From: JBCBSS01 sp039819065
GTDB taxonomy: Bacteria > Bacteroidota > Bacteroidia > Cytophagales > Cyclobacteriaceae
Reading direction: 5' to 3'
Length of the DNA stretch: 64,000 nt
Assembly (NCBI GenBank): GCA_039819065.1
Contig: JBCBSS010000011.1
Coordinates: forward strand, 1 to 64,000
The notes below the pieces were generated by a model that was not told the origin of the DNA, searched no databases, and worked only from the letters and a program-made list of their open reading frames with translations. The position numbers and the translations under genes are program-made. Positions 33,675 to 42,248 of this stretch are shown piece by piece; the first letter of the stretch is position 1; each line of letters opens with the position of its first letter.

Positions 33675-34487
33675 TCATGCCCTTTGATGGGCTGTCATAC
33701 CTCCCATGACTATTTTCATGATACGCACTTTGGCCCATCTCGGCACTGTTCTAAGGGAATAAACCAGGAATTTAGTGAGGAAACCGGGCAAGACCGTTGA
33801 CCTTCTACCGAGTGCTTTTAGAATTGGTAGACCTACTTGCTTCGGGGTCATAGCCATGTTCATTTTCATATTCGCGCGCTGCTCGAATCCGGTCTTCACT
33901 GGGCCTGGTGCTGCAGCTAATACATCTACGCCATGGGGCTTCAATTCCAGCCTTAATGCTTCCGCCAAGGATTGAACGTAGGCTTTACTTGCTCCGTAGT
34001 TCGCGGCATAAGGCACACCTTGGAATGATACCATAGAGCTTAGTAGAACGATGCCACCTCTTTTCTGATTGACAAATTGCTGTCCGAAATGGTGTGTTAA
34101 AACCAGTAGTGCTTCGCAATTCACTCTAAGCATATTGACCTCATCGTGAACCGAAGTCGATAAGAATGAACCAGAAGTCCCATACCCGGCGGAAACTACC
34201 AGCATGCCCATATCCAGGCCATGGGTGGCTTCAATAATGGCATCGATGCCGGTTTGCTCCGCTACATCTGTAGCGACTACCTTCACTTCTACCTGATAAG
34301 TGCTTTTTAGATGTTCAGCCAGTTGGTTCAGTTTATCCTCGCTTCGGCTATTGACGATCAGGTTCAAACCTGATTCTGCCAATCTGATGGCAAGCTCCTT
34401 ACCGATACCGGATGATGCTCCGGTCACAATGGCCCACTTTCCATATTTGGAAAACAGCCTCTTCTTCAATGATGTGGATATACTCAT
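33675..34487 (-). CDS. Short-chain dehydrogenase/reductase
   Basis: 270 residues with the Rossmann motif TGASSGIGKE (about 22-31), NSRSEDKL at the cofactor-selectivity loop, SAGYG in place of NNAG, the catalytic Ser in LSSM, and YGASK around residue 163. This is the classical SDR fold, probably NADP-dependent because of the Ser-Arg after strand 2. It lies 10 bp downstream of a seven-helix membrane protein gene in the same direction. The substrate is unknown. Confidence 0.85.
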   Translation of the reverse strand: MSISTSLKKRLFSKYGKWAIVTGASSGIGKELAIRLAESGLNLIVNSRSEDKLNQLAEHLKSTYQVEVKVVATDVAEQTGIDAIIEATHGLDMGMLVVSAGYGTSGSFLSTSVHDEVNMLRVNCEALLVLTHHFGQQFVNQKRGGIVLLSSMVSFQGVPYAANYGASKAYVQSLAEALRLELKPHGVDVLAAAPGPVKTGFEQRANMKMNMAMTPKQVGLPILKALGRRSTVLPGFLTKFLVYSLRTVPRWAKVRIMKIVMGGMTAHQRA

Positions 34488-34497
34488 ATCGTTATGG

Positions 34498-35265
34498 TCA
34501 ATATTTAATGAAAGGTTTGCCGTTCAGTGCTTGTAGCAGTACATAAACTGCCAGTAAGCCATAGATGAGGGCAAATGCAAAAATCAATTTAACATTTCTC
34601 AGTAGGTAGAATGCCGCTAATGGCAGCACTTGCAGTGCGTGCATTCCTATGAAATGGGCTATTCTGGGATCGCCATACTTCCTGCTCCAATTCAAAAAGG
34701 GCAAACCGGTTCCTCCATCAGGCCCTCCCACGGTGTGCGACATACGCGCACCCATTACAAAACCTTCAAAAGAGAAAACTACGAAAAGCAGTATGCCCAA
34801 CCTGATGCCCCATAAATAGGCGTTGGGCAAATCAGGGAACTGTTTGGCAAAGAATAAGAGCCCAATGTAAGCTGTCCAGAGGGTGATGGCGGTGGCGGCC
34901 AATGCCATGAGGTTAAACATAAGCCCGTAAAAGGGGGTACTTACATTATAGTGAGACAACATTCCCCGGCCGGCTTGAATAGCGATGTAAATGACCTCAA
35001 AGCCCAGCAGTATCACCACTCCCCAACTGTAAGCTTTCATTCCCGCGCCAGTGCCTAAGTAGTGGATATACCACCCCATAGCCCATGAAAAGATACATGT
35101 AGATAGGGCAAACTTGATAGGTTTGTACCAGGCGTTTACGCCCATCACCTCAAGTGAGGAAAACCGACTTACTACAATAAGAATGATTGCAAAAAGCAGG
35201 TTAGCGGCGCCAAACCAGAATAAAAGTTCGTTTCTGTTATATAGGTTTTCTATGAATTCTCGCAT
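34498..35265 (-). CDS. Seven-helix membrane protein, function unknown
   Basis: 255 residues with about seven hydrophobic helices. Polar motifs between helices (WYKPIKFALSTCIFSWAMGW and MGARMSHTVGGPDGGTGLPF) and a His near the end (AHFIGMHALQVLPLA) look conserved in character. I could not assign a family. It is followed closely by the SDR gene, suggesting a shared process, possibly lipid-related. Confidence 0.65.
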   Translation of the reverse strand: MREFIENLYNRNELLFWFGAANLLFAIILIVVSRFSSLEVMGVNAWYKPIKFALSTCIFSWAMGWYIHYLGTGAGMKAYSWGVVILLGFEVIYIAIQAGRGMLSHYNVSTPFYGLMFNLMALAATAITLWTAYIGLLFFAKQFPDLPNAYLWGIRLGILLFVVFSFEGFVMGARMSHTVGGPDGGTGLPFLNWSRKYGDPRIAHFIGMHALQVLPLAAFYLLRNVKLIFAFALIYGLLAVYVLLQALNGKPFIKY

Positions 35266-35345
35266 GCATGTGTAGTTCTGTCTTTATTAAAGCATTTAGT
35301 GTTTTGTTGGTGCATGTTGCAGTTGTCATAAATGCCATCCGACAA

Positions 35346-35378
35346 GTCATTTCGAATGTAATGAGAAATCTATCTTCC
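35346..35378. repeat. Half-copy of the TCATTTCGAAnGTAnTGAGAAATCTAT repeat
   Basis: GTCATTTCGAATGTAATGAG continues as AAATCTATCTTCC, matching the inner arm of the element near 2485. The opposite arm is missing. It lies in the 170-bp spacer between two minus-strand genes. Confidence 0.55.
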
Positions 35379-35435
35379 TAATATTCTGAGTCTTAGTTAG
35401 TGTTTTCAGCGAATTTGTGCACAACTTTCAACACT

Positions 35436-36005
35436 TCATTTACTGGCTTGTTCAGCTTTTTTCTTGATCTCGGCCAGCCAGATATCATGAATACGCTGCA
35501 GCTTTTTACGTTGAAAAGTCTTTTCAAGAAACGTGAGCCATCCATATTGGGACTCGTCCGTGACGAGCGTTACTCCATTTTCATTCGGTATGATCAGCCA
35601 GGAATGATAGGCTTTGATGCTCTTCTTTCTGGATTCCCAACTCAGCCTTTCATTGGGTACATATTCCTTGATGGTGGATTGAAAATCCAGTCCCATGGTT
35701 TTCCAGGTGAATACCGACCCTTCTTTTAACCGGCCATCGGTCGAGTTTTGTACTTTGACATTGGCAGCTCCCTCATACCATTCTGGCCAGGTTTCAGCCT
35801 GAAGTAATATGTCCCAAACTACTTCAGCTGGTGCTTCAATATCAACCTTATTGTGTACGTAGAATTTGGACTGCTCTGGTACGTACTGCTCCGGCCAATT
35901 GATTTGCTGGTTGTATGGTCTGCCGGACTCTATGGCCTTCTTCTTAGCATAGCAGCTCATCAGCAAGGGCATGCTAAACATTATCACTATAATCGATCTT
36001 ACCAT
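35436..36005 (-). CDS. SRPBCC-domain lipoprotein
   Basis: 189 residues. A lipoprotein-like signal peptide (IIVIMFSMPLLMSCYAKKK) is followed by a START/SRPBCC fold (FYVHNKVDIEAPAEVVWDIL, WPEWYEGAANVKV, FTWKTMGLDFQSTIKEYVPN). The fold binds hydrophobic ligands; most relatives are cytosolic, so the lipid anchor is of interest. It lies between a Crp/Fnr regulator and the membrane protein/SDR pair. Confidence 0.75.
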   Translation of the reverse strand: MVRSIIVIMFSMPLLMSCYAKKKAIESGRPYNQQINWPEQYVPEQSKFYVHNKVDIEAPAEVVWDILLQAETWPEWYEGAANVKVQNSTDGRLKEGSVFTWKTMGLDFQSTIKEYVPNERLSWESRKKSIKAYHSWLIIPNENGVTLVTDESQYGWLTFLEKTFQRKKLQRIHDIWLAEIKKKAEQASK

Positions 36006-36069
36006 TTTCTCTTTCTTTGTCTTTTCACAAAGATCGCGGGGCTTAATCGGTCAAAACGATAACATATGT

Positions 36070-36648
36070 TTAGACTTTTGCACTATCCTCTTTTTTGAGC
36101 CGACTCAAGTGGACAGGTGTGATGCCCAAATAGGAGGCAATCATGTGTTGTGGTACACGATTGTGAATGTTGGGGAAAACCTCGGTGATCATATCGTAAC
36201 GTTCTCGCGGAGTTCGCACATAGAAGTTCTTTACACGGTTGTCCTGGTATATGAAGTAGAATTCTGCTATCAAACGCCCTAGTCGATCTCCTTGCTTGAG
36301 GTTAGCATACCCCCAATCGATGGTACTTCTAGGCAAAACGACTACTTGCGTGTCCTCTAACGCTTGCAAAGTGTAAAGCGAAGGTTGCTTCAACATAAAG
36401 CACGAGTAGTCAGCTATGAACTGATTCTCAAGGGCAAAATGGATGGTGTGCTCAGTTCCCGATGGGTCAGTAACGATTACCCTTATGATACCTGAATTAA
36501 TGAAGAATATCTCATTAGGTACCTTATCCGGATGACTGAGGACTGATTTTCTTTTGAATTTCTTTTCAAAACAGCCATTTAAAAAATCGTGTGTCTCCTG
36601 TTCAGAGATTTCGATCATTTGGCTTATGGCTTGTTTGATTTGATCCAT
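36070..36648 (-). CDS. Crp/Fnr-family transcriptional regulator
   Basis: 192 residues. An N-terminal cyclic-nucleotide-binding-type beta roll (KVPNEIFFINSGIIRVIVTD, GTEHTIHFALENQFIADYSC) is followed by the dimer helix and a C-terminal winged helix with recognition segment MIASYLGITPVHLSRLKKED. This is the common Bacteroidota small Crp type, and the cAMP-binding arginine pattern is not evident. It may regulate the SRPBCC/membrane/SDR genes just downstream. Confidence 0.85.
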   Translation of the reverse strand: MDQIKQAISQMIEISEQETHDFLNGCFEKKFKRKSVLSHPDKVPNEIFFINSGIIRVIVTDPSGTEHTIHFALENQFIADYSCFMLKQPSLYTLQALEDTQVVVLPRSTIDWGYANLKQGDRLGRLIAEFYFIYQDNRVKNFYVRTPRERYDMITEVFPNIHNRVPQHMIASYLGITPVHLSRLKKEDSAKV

Positions 36649-36803
36649 AAATAGGTTGGTTTCACACTTATCTTAAAAATAGAGATTCTGGCGAATTGTT
36701 TGAGATGAAGGGTTATTAACTTTTACATGGTACGACCAACCACCAATGAGAGTTTAAAAAGGCTTTCGAGCCTATTCAAAAGACTGAAGTTTAAGGTCTG
36801 TAT

Positions 36804-37262
36804 CTAGCTGGTAGAGAAGCCTGTAACCTTCCAAGCTTGATGAGTTACAGGAATAGAAGCTTTCGATTGTTTCTTTTTCAAAACTGATTTTCCAGCCCAT
36901 ACATTCATTGTACTCGTACCCTTTAATAATTGTTCTGGGTATTCTTCATTGAAATAAAACTGTAGTTGAGGCCCTTCTCCTGTCTCAAAATGATAAGATG
37001 ATGTTCTTCCCTTCTTGAGGTCTTTCACTTTTAACTTGAATTCAATTGGCCAGTCTAGAAAGCAATCGGAACATTCATCAGCCACTAGTTTTACATCAAC
37101 ATCTTCAGACAGCCGAAAGCTGTAGTAGTGAGTTCCTATGTACCATTCGTAAATGATATATCCCCCTATGAGAGAAGTAAAAAGAAGTGTTCCTGACAAA
37201 AGAACAATCTTGATTAGCCTTATTACTTTTCTTGATTTCAGGTTGTGACTCATGATGAACAA
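36804..37262 (-). CDS. Membrane-anchored hypothetical protein
   Basis: 152 residues (Met4 may be the true start). One membrane helix (VLLSGTLLFTSLIGGYIIYE) is followed by a ~110-residue extracytoplasmic beta-rich domain containing a Cys pair (DECSDC). No family was recognised. It is 13 bp from the preceding gene, likely one operon. Confidence 0.6.
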   Translation of the reverse strand: MFIMSHNLKSRKVIRLIKIVLLSGTLLFTSLIGGYIIYEWYIGTHYYSFRLSEDVDVKLVADECSDCFLDWPIEFKLKVKDLKKGRTSSYHFETGEGPQLQFYFNEEYPEQLLKGTSTMNVWAGKSVLKKKQSKASIPVTHQAWKVTGFSTS

Positions 37263-37275
37263 AGCCTTATAAGTA

Positions 37276-37893
37276 CTACCAAGACATGAACATCATACTT
37301 ACACCTTCTTCATAATTTTCAATGAAGTTAGTTTGAATGTTTTCTACCTTCATGTAATCTGCCCCATCAATAAATTCGCCTAGCTTCAGAAAGCTATTCC
37401 AGTCCATATAAAAGCTATCATTAATGAAATAATTGAAAAAAGAGGATTTCATACCAGTCCCTTGGTGCCCCACCTCTTCCAAGTAAACAACTTCTTTTGT
37501 CAAACTACCTTCATAGAGTATACTTTCAAATTGAATCTCTTCGCCTCTGACACTGATACTGTGCTTTTCAAACGATTTTTGGAATTCCTCTAGTTGGTTT
37601 CGTTGTTCGAAATCAGCGATTTCATCAAGAAAATATTTTTCTCTTGTAAGTCGAAGTTTGTAGTCAGTGTAACCATCATTTTGACTATCCAAATATTCGC
37701 TGGAAGCAATCAGTTCCTCTTTGGTTTCAAAAATGGCAACATGCTCCCAAAAACTTTGAATTTTATGATGTCGATAGTGAAAGTCTGGCACAAATCCAGT
37801 TTTAAGGTAGCATTGAACCTCTTCCTTAAGGAAATACTCACAGCCCGTTCCCAGATGTTCACCTAGTTTATAATGCCATAAATCTAATCCCAT
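37276..37893 (-). CDS. Hypothetical cytosolic protein (MGLDLWHYK start)
   Basis: 205 residues with no signal or membrane segment; acidic and aromatic-rich (HHKIQSFWEHVAIFETKEEL, FFNYFINDSFYMDWNSFLKL). Proteins with this kind of opening occur among uncharacterised or immunity-like proteins, but I cannot assign it. It is upstream of and probably co-transcribed with the membrane-anchored protein. Confidence 0.55.
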   Translation of the reverse strand: MGLDLWHYKLGEHLGTGCEYFLKEEVQCYLKTGFVPDFHYRHHKIQSFWEHVAIFETKEELIASSEYLDSQNDGYTDYKLRLTREKYFLDEIADFEQRNQLEEFQKSFEKHSISVRGEEIQFESILYEGSLTKEVVYLEEVGHQGTGMKSSFFNYFINDSFYMDWNSFLKLGEFIDGADYMKVENIQTNFIENYEEGVSMMFMSW

Positions 37894-38030
37894 GCGCAGT
37901 ACTTATAATATTACCTTAAAGGCCTTTAAAGTGCTTTTTGTAATACATACTTCTATCGTAAAGATAGATATCTTACCACAATTGTCATGTCTATAGAAGT
38001 CAAGGGAGAAGTAATGTTCCAGAATAACTC

Positions 38031-38546
38031 CTAGCCGTATCCTTTAACCCACTCCCTCAGCACCCTTCTCGAGTGCTGATCGACCAAGGCAAAAATGCGA
38101 TGTATTACGTCTCTACTTCCGGTTGGTGCATGACCTTGTACCTTGATCACCTCAAAACCCAATTGATCATGTAGCTCATAAAACTTCTGGTAGAGATCAG
38201 CATTGGAAAGCAAATCACCTGATTTTCTGGATCGAAATGAGCGCTCCTCAAGTTGCTTTCTCCGATCATTTAACCCTGTTAATGTCTGCGAGTCGGTGTA
38301 CAGGTTGACAGTCACTTCGATAGATTCGCTTTTCAAGTTTTCCAAAGCCCATAAGGCGGTTTCAAGTTCCAACCGAGCCGTAGTGGTTTCGGTAAATTTC
38401 TTAGTAGAAATTTGAGATGTTAAAACCTCATGGTCTATGCGAGCTTGTTCTAGCAGTATCGACCGGGGTAAAATAAGGTAAGCTCCTACTCCTAATCTCC
38501 GTTGAGGGTTGAAGCTAGCATCAGTAAAAGCTATGAGGTCACTCAC
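38031..38546 (-). CDS. Ribonuclease H-like protein
   Basis: 171 residues with the acidic residues of the RNase HI fold in order: D in IAFTDASFN, E in ARLELETALWAL, D in LYTDSQTL, and D in VDQHSRR. Between strands it carries GVGAYLILP, and KVQGHAP before the last helix matches the K-V-x-x-H basic segment. It is expected to cleave the RNA strand of hybrids, though the N-terminal half is longer than in classic RnhA. It overlaps ridA by eight bases. Confidence 0.7.
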   Translation of the reverse strand: MSDLIAFTDASFNPQRRLGVGAYLILPRSILLEQARIDHEVLTSQISTKKFTETTTARLELETALWALENLKSESIEVTVNLYTDSQTLTGLNDRRKQLEERSFRSRKSGDLLSNADLYQKFYELHDQLGFEVIKVQGHAPTGSRDVIHRIFALVDQHSRRVLREWVKGYG

Positions 38547-38919
38547 CTATTTCGGCAATGCATTCTATTTCTACCAGGGCATTGAGTGGGTTTTGCTTCA
38601 CGGCGATGGTAGTTCTGGCGGGTCGATGATCACCAAACATCTCGGCATACTTAGCATTCATACCGTCGAAATTGGCCATATCGCTGAGGTACACATTAGT
38701 TTTCACGATGTTTTTAAGTTCGAGGCCCATGCCTCCCAAGACGATAGTAATGTTTTGAAACACGCGTCCGGTTTGCTCGGTAATATTGTCTCCCACGATT
38801 TGCATGGTTTCCGGGTCGAGAGGAGTCTGACCAGAACAGTAAACCAAATTCCCTGTTCTAACCGCATGGCAATAGGGGCCAATGGCTTCGGGGGCACCGG
38901 GTATTATTTTTATTTCCAC
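38539..38919 (-). CDS. ridA: RidA-family enamine/imine deaminase
   Basis: 126 residues with the family hallmarks AIGPYCHAVRTGNLVYCSGQ near the N-terminus, the conserved Arg in ARTTIAVKQNPLNALVEIEC, and length typical of Rid proteins. RidA hydrolyses reactive 2-aminoacrylate-type enamines to keto acids, protecting PLP enzymes. It is translationally overlapped with the RNase H-like gene. Confidence 0.9.
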   Translation of the reverse strand: MEIKIIPGAPEAIGPYCHAVRTGNLVYCSGQTPLDPETMQIVGDNITEQTGRVFQNITIVLGGMGLELKNIVKTNVYLSDMANFDGMNAKYAEMFGDHRPARTTIAVKQNPLNALVEIECIAEIGE

Positions 38920-38936
38920 GAAAGTTGAGTTATTGT

Positions 38937-39812
38937 TTAGGCCACCTGGCCAAGTTGTTTCATTCTCATTAGGCGCTCCTGCTCGGTAGGAGGAAACTGA
39001 CAGTCTCTGGACAAGACGCAGTATGCTTTGGCAAAGTATGCTTGTGCTTCACTTGCACGCTCCATGAACATCAGGCATTCTGCGATTTCTTCGTAAACAT
39101 ATCCGTTTTCAACACCTAACGTTTTGCATTCCTCGATCAAAGCCATCTGGTGCTCATACCCAGTCTCAACATCTCCCATCAAACGGTACGTTTTGCCTAT
39201 ATCGCATTTAGCATTTAACATACCGCGGATTTGATGTCGTCGTTGGCGGAAATCAAGCCCTTTCTTGAAGAACTTCAAAGCACATTCGTAATTCCTTATT
39301 TCGAGGTATTTGTGGGCTATGTTGGAGTAAAGTGTTCCCAGCCACTTCTGGGCTTTGTGGTCCTCAATGCTCTTAGCCATTTGAATGGCCATCAGGTTCC
39401 ACTCGATCGCATCGTCGGGCTCAAGAATATAGCCCAGCATATGCGCCGCATCCAACGCCAAACCATAATCTCCTATCTTCTTGGTGATTTGAAAGGCTTT
39501 TTTGGATAATTCTATCGCTTTGGATTTGACCTTGGTGTCATTAAAAACCCTGGCCCTTTCCAGTAAGCAACATACCATCGGAGTTTCTTGCTTTACTTCT
39601 ACCAAGGATTCAGCTGTATCAAGGATTTGGTGGGCTTCACCAAATTTCTTTTGTAGCGCCTGTGTTCTGGCCAGTTGTGTTAATAAGCGAATGTGATAAG
39701 CACCGTCACTGCTTTTTTCAGAGACAGGCAGCAGTTCCCGAAAGACTTGTTCAGTCTTTTCTGGGTGCTCAAAGTCCCAAAGGGAGTCTATCTCTGGTAG
39801 GGGTTTTCCCAT
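38937..39812 (-). CDS. Cytosolic TPR-repeat protein
   Basis: 291 residues, all helical, with about five tetratricopeptide-like pairs (FGEAHQILDTAESLVEVKQE, YECALKFFKKGLDFRQRRHQ, RASEAQAYFAKAYCVLSRDC). There is no signal peptide, and it is Cys-rich for such a protein. It resembles the TPR scaffolds found with Bacteroidota regulators; partner unknown. It is 17 bp upstream of ridA, probably in the same operon. Confidence 0.7.
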   Translation of the reverse strand: MGKPLPEIDSLWDFEHPEKTEQVFRELLPVSEKSSDGAYHIRLLTQLARTQALQKKFGEAHQILDTAESLVEVKQETPMVCCLLERARVFNDTKVKSKAIELSKKAFQITKKIGDYGLALDAAHMLGYILEPDDAIEWNLMAIQMAKSIEDHKAQKWLGTLYSNIAHKYLEIRNYECALKFFKKGLDFRQRRHQIRGMLNAKCDIGKTYRLMGDVETGYEHQMALIEECKTLGVENGYVYEEIAECLMFMERASEAQAYFAKAYCVLSRDCQFPPTEQERLMRMKQLGQVA

Positions 39813-40169
39813 AGCCTATTAAGTGTGTCAACGGTTTAAGAACATATTTACCAAAATTCTGGCATTAAATCTTCTATTTTCTGGAAATAATTGCCAAAAC
39901 TATTTTAACTATTTGATTTTCAGATTATTACTAATGATTTATTCATACAATAGCTGTTTTGAACCATATTGAAATACTCTAAAATCAAACTATCATCTAT
40001 AAGGCCAACAACGGCTTTCGAGAATTGTTATTTTCAATTTCTTAATGGTAAAAATCACTACAGGTAAATGCGTAATACCGACTTTCATTCTTCAAGGTAT
40101 TGATTAAAGAAGGGCCGATCGAGCTCATGTGGTTTCCCATAACACGGATAAAATGACTAGCTTAACAGC
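39813..40169. other. 357-bp intergenic region between divergent genes
   Basis: AT-rich spacer between the TPR gene (minus) and the histidine kinase (plus), so it should contain both promoters. A 20-codon frame (about 40046) was seen but has no further support. There is no repeat of the dispersed families. Confidence 0.5.
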
Positions 40170-41525
40170 ATGATATTTAACAGCTTTAGGCTCAATGTAT
40201 TGGTAAGGGTGCTACTGGTTTGTACACTGGCATTGGGATTAGCTTTTGTGCTGGCCTATCGCAACTGGTTTTTTACTCCGCTAGTCATTGGGATCACGTT
40301 AATCGTTGTAATCGCTAGCCTGATCAGATACGTAGAAAAAACAAACAAGGACATCGCCCAATTCCTGATGGCTGTTCGGCAGGGGGGCTATACCAGTACC
40401 TTCGTGAGTGGCAAGCGAGGCGGTATTTTCACGGAGCTTAGCGGTGCCTTCAATCAAGTATTAGAGGAATTTCAACGGGTTACCATTGAAAAGGAATCGC
40501 ATTATCAATACCTCAAAACGCTTAACGAGAATATTGGGGTAGCCATTATCAGTTTCTTAGAAGATGGGCAGGTAGAAATGATCAATGAAGCGGCTAAAAC
40601 GATGCTGAAGAAGCCCTATCTCAACAATATTGAGGAGATATCTCACGTAGATCATGAACTATACGAAACCGTTTTAAGGCTCGAATCCGGCGAAAAGGAA
40701 GTGGTAAAAGCACTGATACAAAATGAGGTCGTTCACCTTTCTGTACATGCAAAGGCCTTTATTCTAAAGGATAAGAATTTTAAAGTAGTGCTGCTACAAA
40801 ACATCAATCGCGAGCTGGAAGGTAAAGAAGTGGAGGCCTGGCAGAAGTTGACCAGTGTATTGACACATGAGATCATGAATTCGGTGACCCCTATTGTTTC
40901 GCTAACCGAGGCCGTCAACACCATGATCAAGAATGGTAAGAACGAGCAACAGCACTTCAAGGAAATCAACGAGGATGATGTCGAGGATATTTACTCCAGC
41001 TTGGCCACGATTGAAAATCGCGGTCGCGGTTTATTGAAATTTGTGAAAGCCTACAAGGATTTCTCCAAGGTGCCGGAATTGAGGCTGAAGCAGGTTAACC
41101 TGATCGAAATGATAGAAAGGATCGAGAACCTGCTGAAACCTGATATCGATCTTTGGCAAATCAAGTTCGAAATACGCTCGAAAAATCGAAATCTTACTGT
41201 CAAAATTGATGAAGAGTTAATGGAACAGGTCTTTATCAACCTCATCAAAAACGCCATTGAGGCGGTACGGGAAGCACAAAACCCGTCTATAGCCATTCAT
41301 ATCGAACGTTTGGGGGTAGGCAGGGTGCGTGTCAGGCTCATAGACAATGGCCCCGGCATTGACGCTGAGACATTGGAAAAGATTTTCATCCCGTTTTTTA
41401 CTACCAAAAAGAAAGGAACAGGTGTTGGGTTAAGCCTCTCCAGAAAGATCATGCGGCTGCATAATGGTATGATCGGCGCTCAGTCAAGTGTAGGAGAAGG
41501 GACGGTTTTTACTTTGGAGTTTTAG
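40170..41525 (+). CDS. NtrY/NtrB-type sensor histidine kinase
   Basis: 451 residues. Two N-terminal membrane helices (about 8-50) are followed by a PAS-like region, then the H-box LTHEIMNSVTPIVSLTEAVN (around residue 235), N-box NLIKNAIEAV, G1 DNGPGI and G2 GTGVGLSLSRKIM. In Bacteroidota such kinases usually follow a sigma-54 NtrC-type regulator gene, but none is adjacent here, so it appears orphan. Confidence 0.9.
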   Translation: MIFNSFRLNVLVRVLLVCTLALGLAFVLAYRNWFFTPLVIGITLIVVIASLIRYVEKTNKDIAQFLMAVRQGGYTSTFVSGKRGGIFTELSGAFNQVLEEFQRVTIEKESHYQYLKTLNENIGVAIISFLEDGQVEMINEAAKTMLKKPYLNNIEEISHVDHELYETVLRLESGEKEVVKALIQNEVVHLSVHAKAFILKDKNFKVVLLQNINRELEGKEVEAWQKLTSVLTHEIMNSVTPIVSLTEAVNTMIKNGKNEQQHFKEINEDDVEDIYSSLATIENRGRGLLKFVKAYKDFSKVPELRLKQVNLIEMIERIENLLKPDIDLWQIKFEIRSKNRNLTVKIDEELMEQVFINLIKNAIEAVREAQNPSIAIHIERLGVGRVRVRLIDNGPGIDAETLEKIFIPFFTTKKKGTGVGLSLSRKIMRLHNGMIGAQSSVGEGTVFTLEF

Positions 41526-41556
41526 AAAAAACCATCCACATGCTCAGCTCGATTTT

Positions 41557-42132
41557 TTAACTTTCCTTGTGTTTCTTGATGATTTCCAGTTCTTTTTGTC
41601 TGTCTTTTTCCTGCCTACTCAATTTCGGTTTTTGAGGTTTGGCATTATCGTCTGACGAAGCTTTAGAAACACTGTCCTTTTTAGCGTATTTAATGAGCCA
41701 GACAGCAAACCCGATCACCACGATTAATGATATGGCAGCTAAAGTCCAGGCGAAATAAAAATAGTTTTGTGCATATGAAGACTTTGCGAAGTAGATCCCC
41801 TCAATGTCTTTTATAATGAGCCCGGCTATTACAGTGGCGCCCGCTTGCCCTACGAAAGTGAGGGCAAAGAATATCTTCGCTACCAGGTTATTCTTAAGAA
41901 TCCCCCAGATCAACAACCCAAAAACAATTACCGCCAACCCGATCAATACAAATATTATGATGTATTGCCTTTCGGAAGTTCCTTCTATGGCACTAGGGTT
42001 CAGGAATGTATACTCACGGGATACCCTTCTCTGGTAAAAGCCATAAAAAACATAGGCTAAAGTGAGTTGCAACAAAATGCTCGTTCCTAAATATACGAGC
42101 ATAGGAATTTTCAACACATTTCTCATGGTCAA
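41557..42132 (-). CDS. Four-helix membrane protein with basic tail
   Basis: 191 residues with four hydrophobic helices (MLVYLGTSILLQLTLAYVFY, IIIFVLIGLAVIVFGLLIWG, AKIFFALTFVGQAGATVIAG, TLAAISLIVVIGFAVWLIKY) and a highly charged C-terminal tail (KLSRQEKDRQKELEIIKKHK). Family unknown. Confidence 0.6.
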   Translation of the reverse strand: MTMRNVLKIPMLVYLGTSILLQLTLAYVFYGFYQRRVSREYTFLNPSAIEGTSERQYIIIFVLIGLAVIVFGLLIWGILKNNLVAKIFFALTFVGQAGATVIAGLIIKDIEGIYFAKSSYAQNYFYFAWTLAAISLIVVIGFAVWLIKYAKKDSVSKASSDDNAKPQKPKLSRQEKDRQKELEIIKKHKES

Positions 42133-42248
42133 AGTAATTGGTTGATTTTGATGATCTTGTTATTCACATTTAAAGCGTTGATAGATAATAGTTTATCTTT
42201 CAGTAGCTTTCTGCAGGCACTATCAATTCTTCTGAATACAACCTATGT

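Noticed and set aside
40046..40108. 20-codon ORF before the NtrY-like kinase
   Set aside because: Too short, with no hydrophobic or charged pattern to support it.
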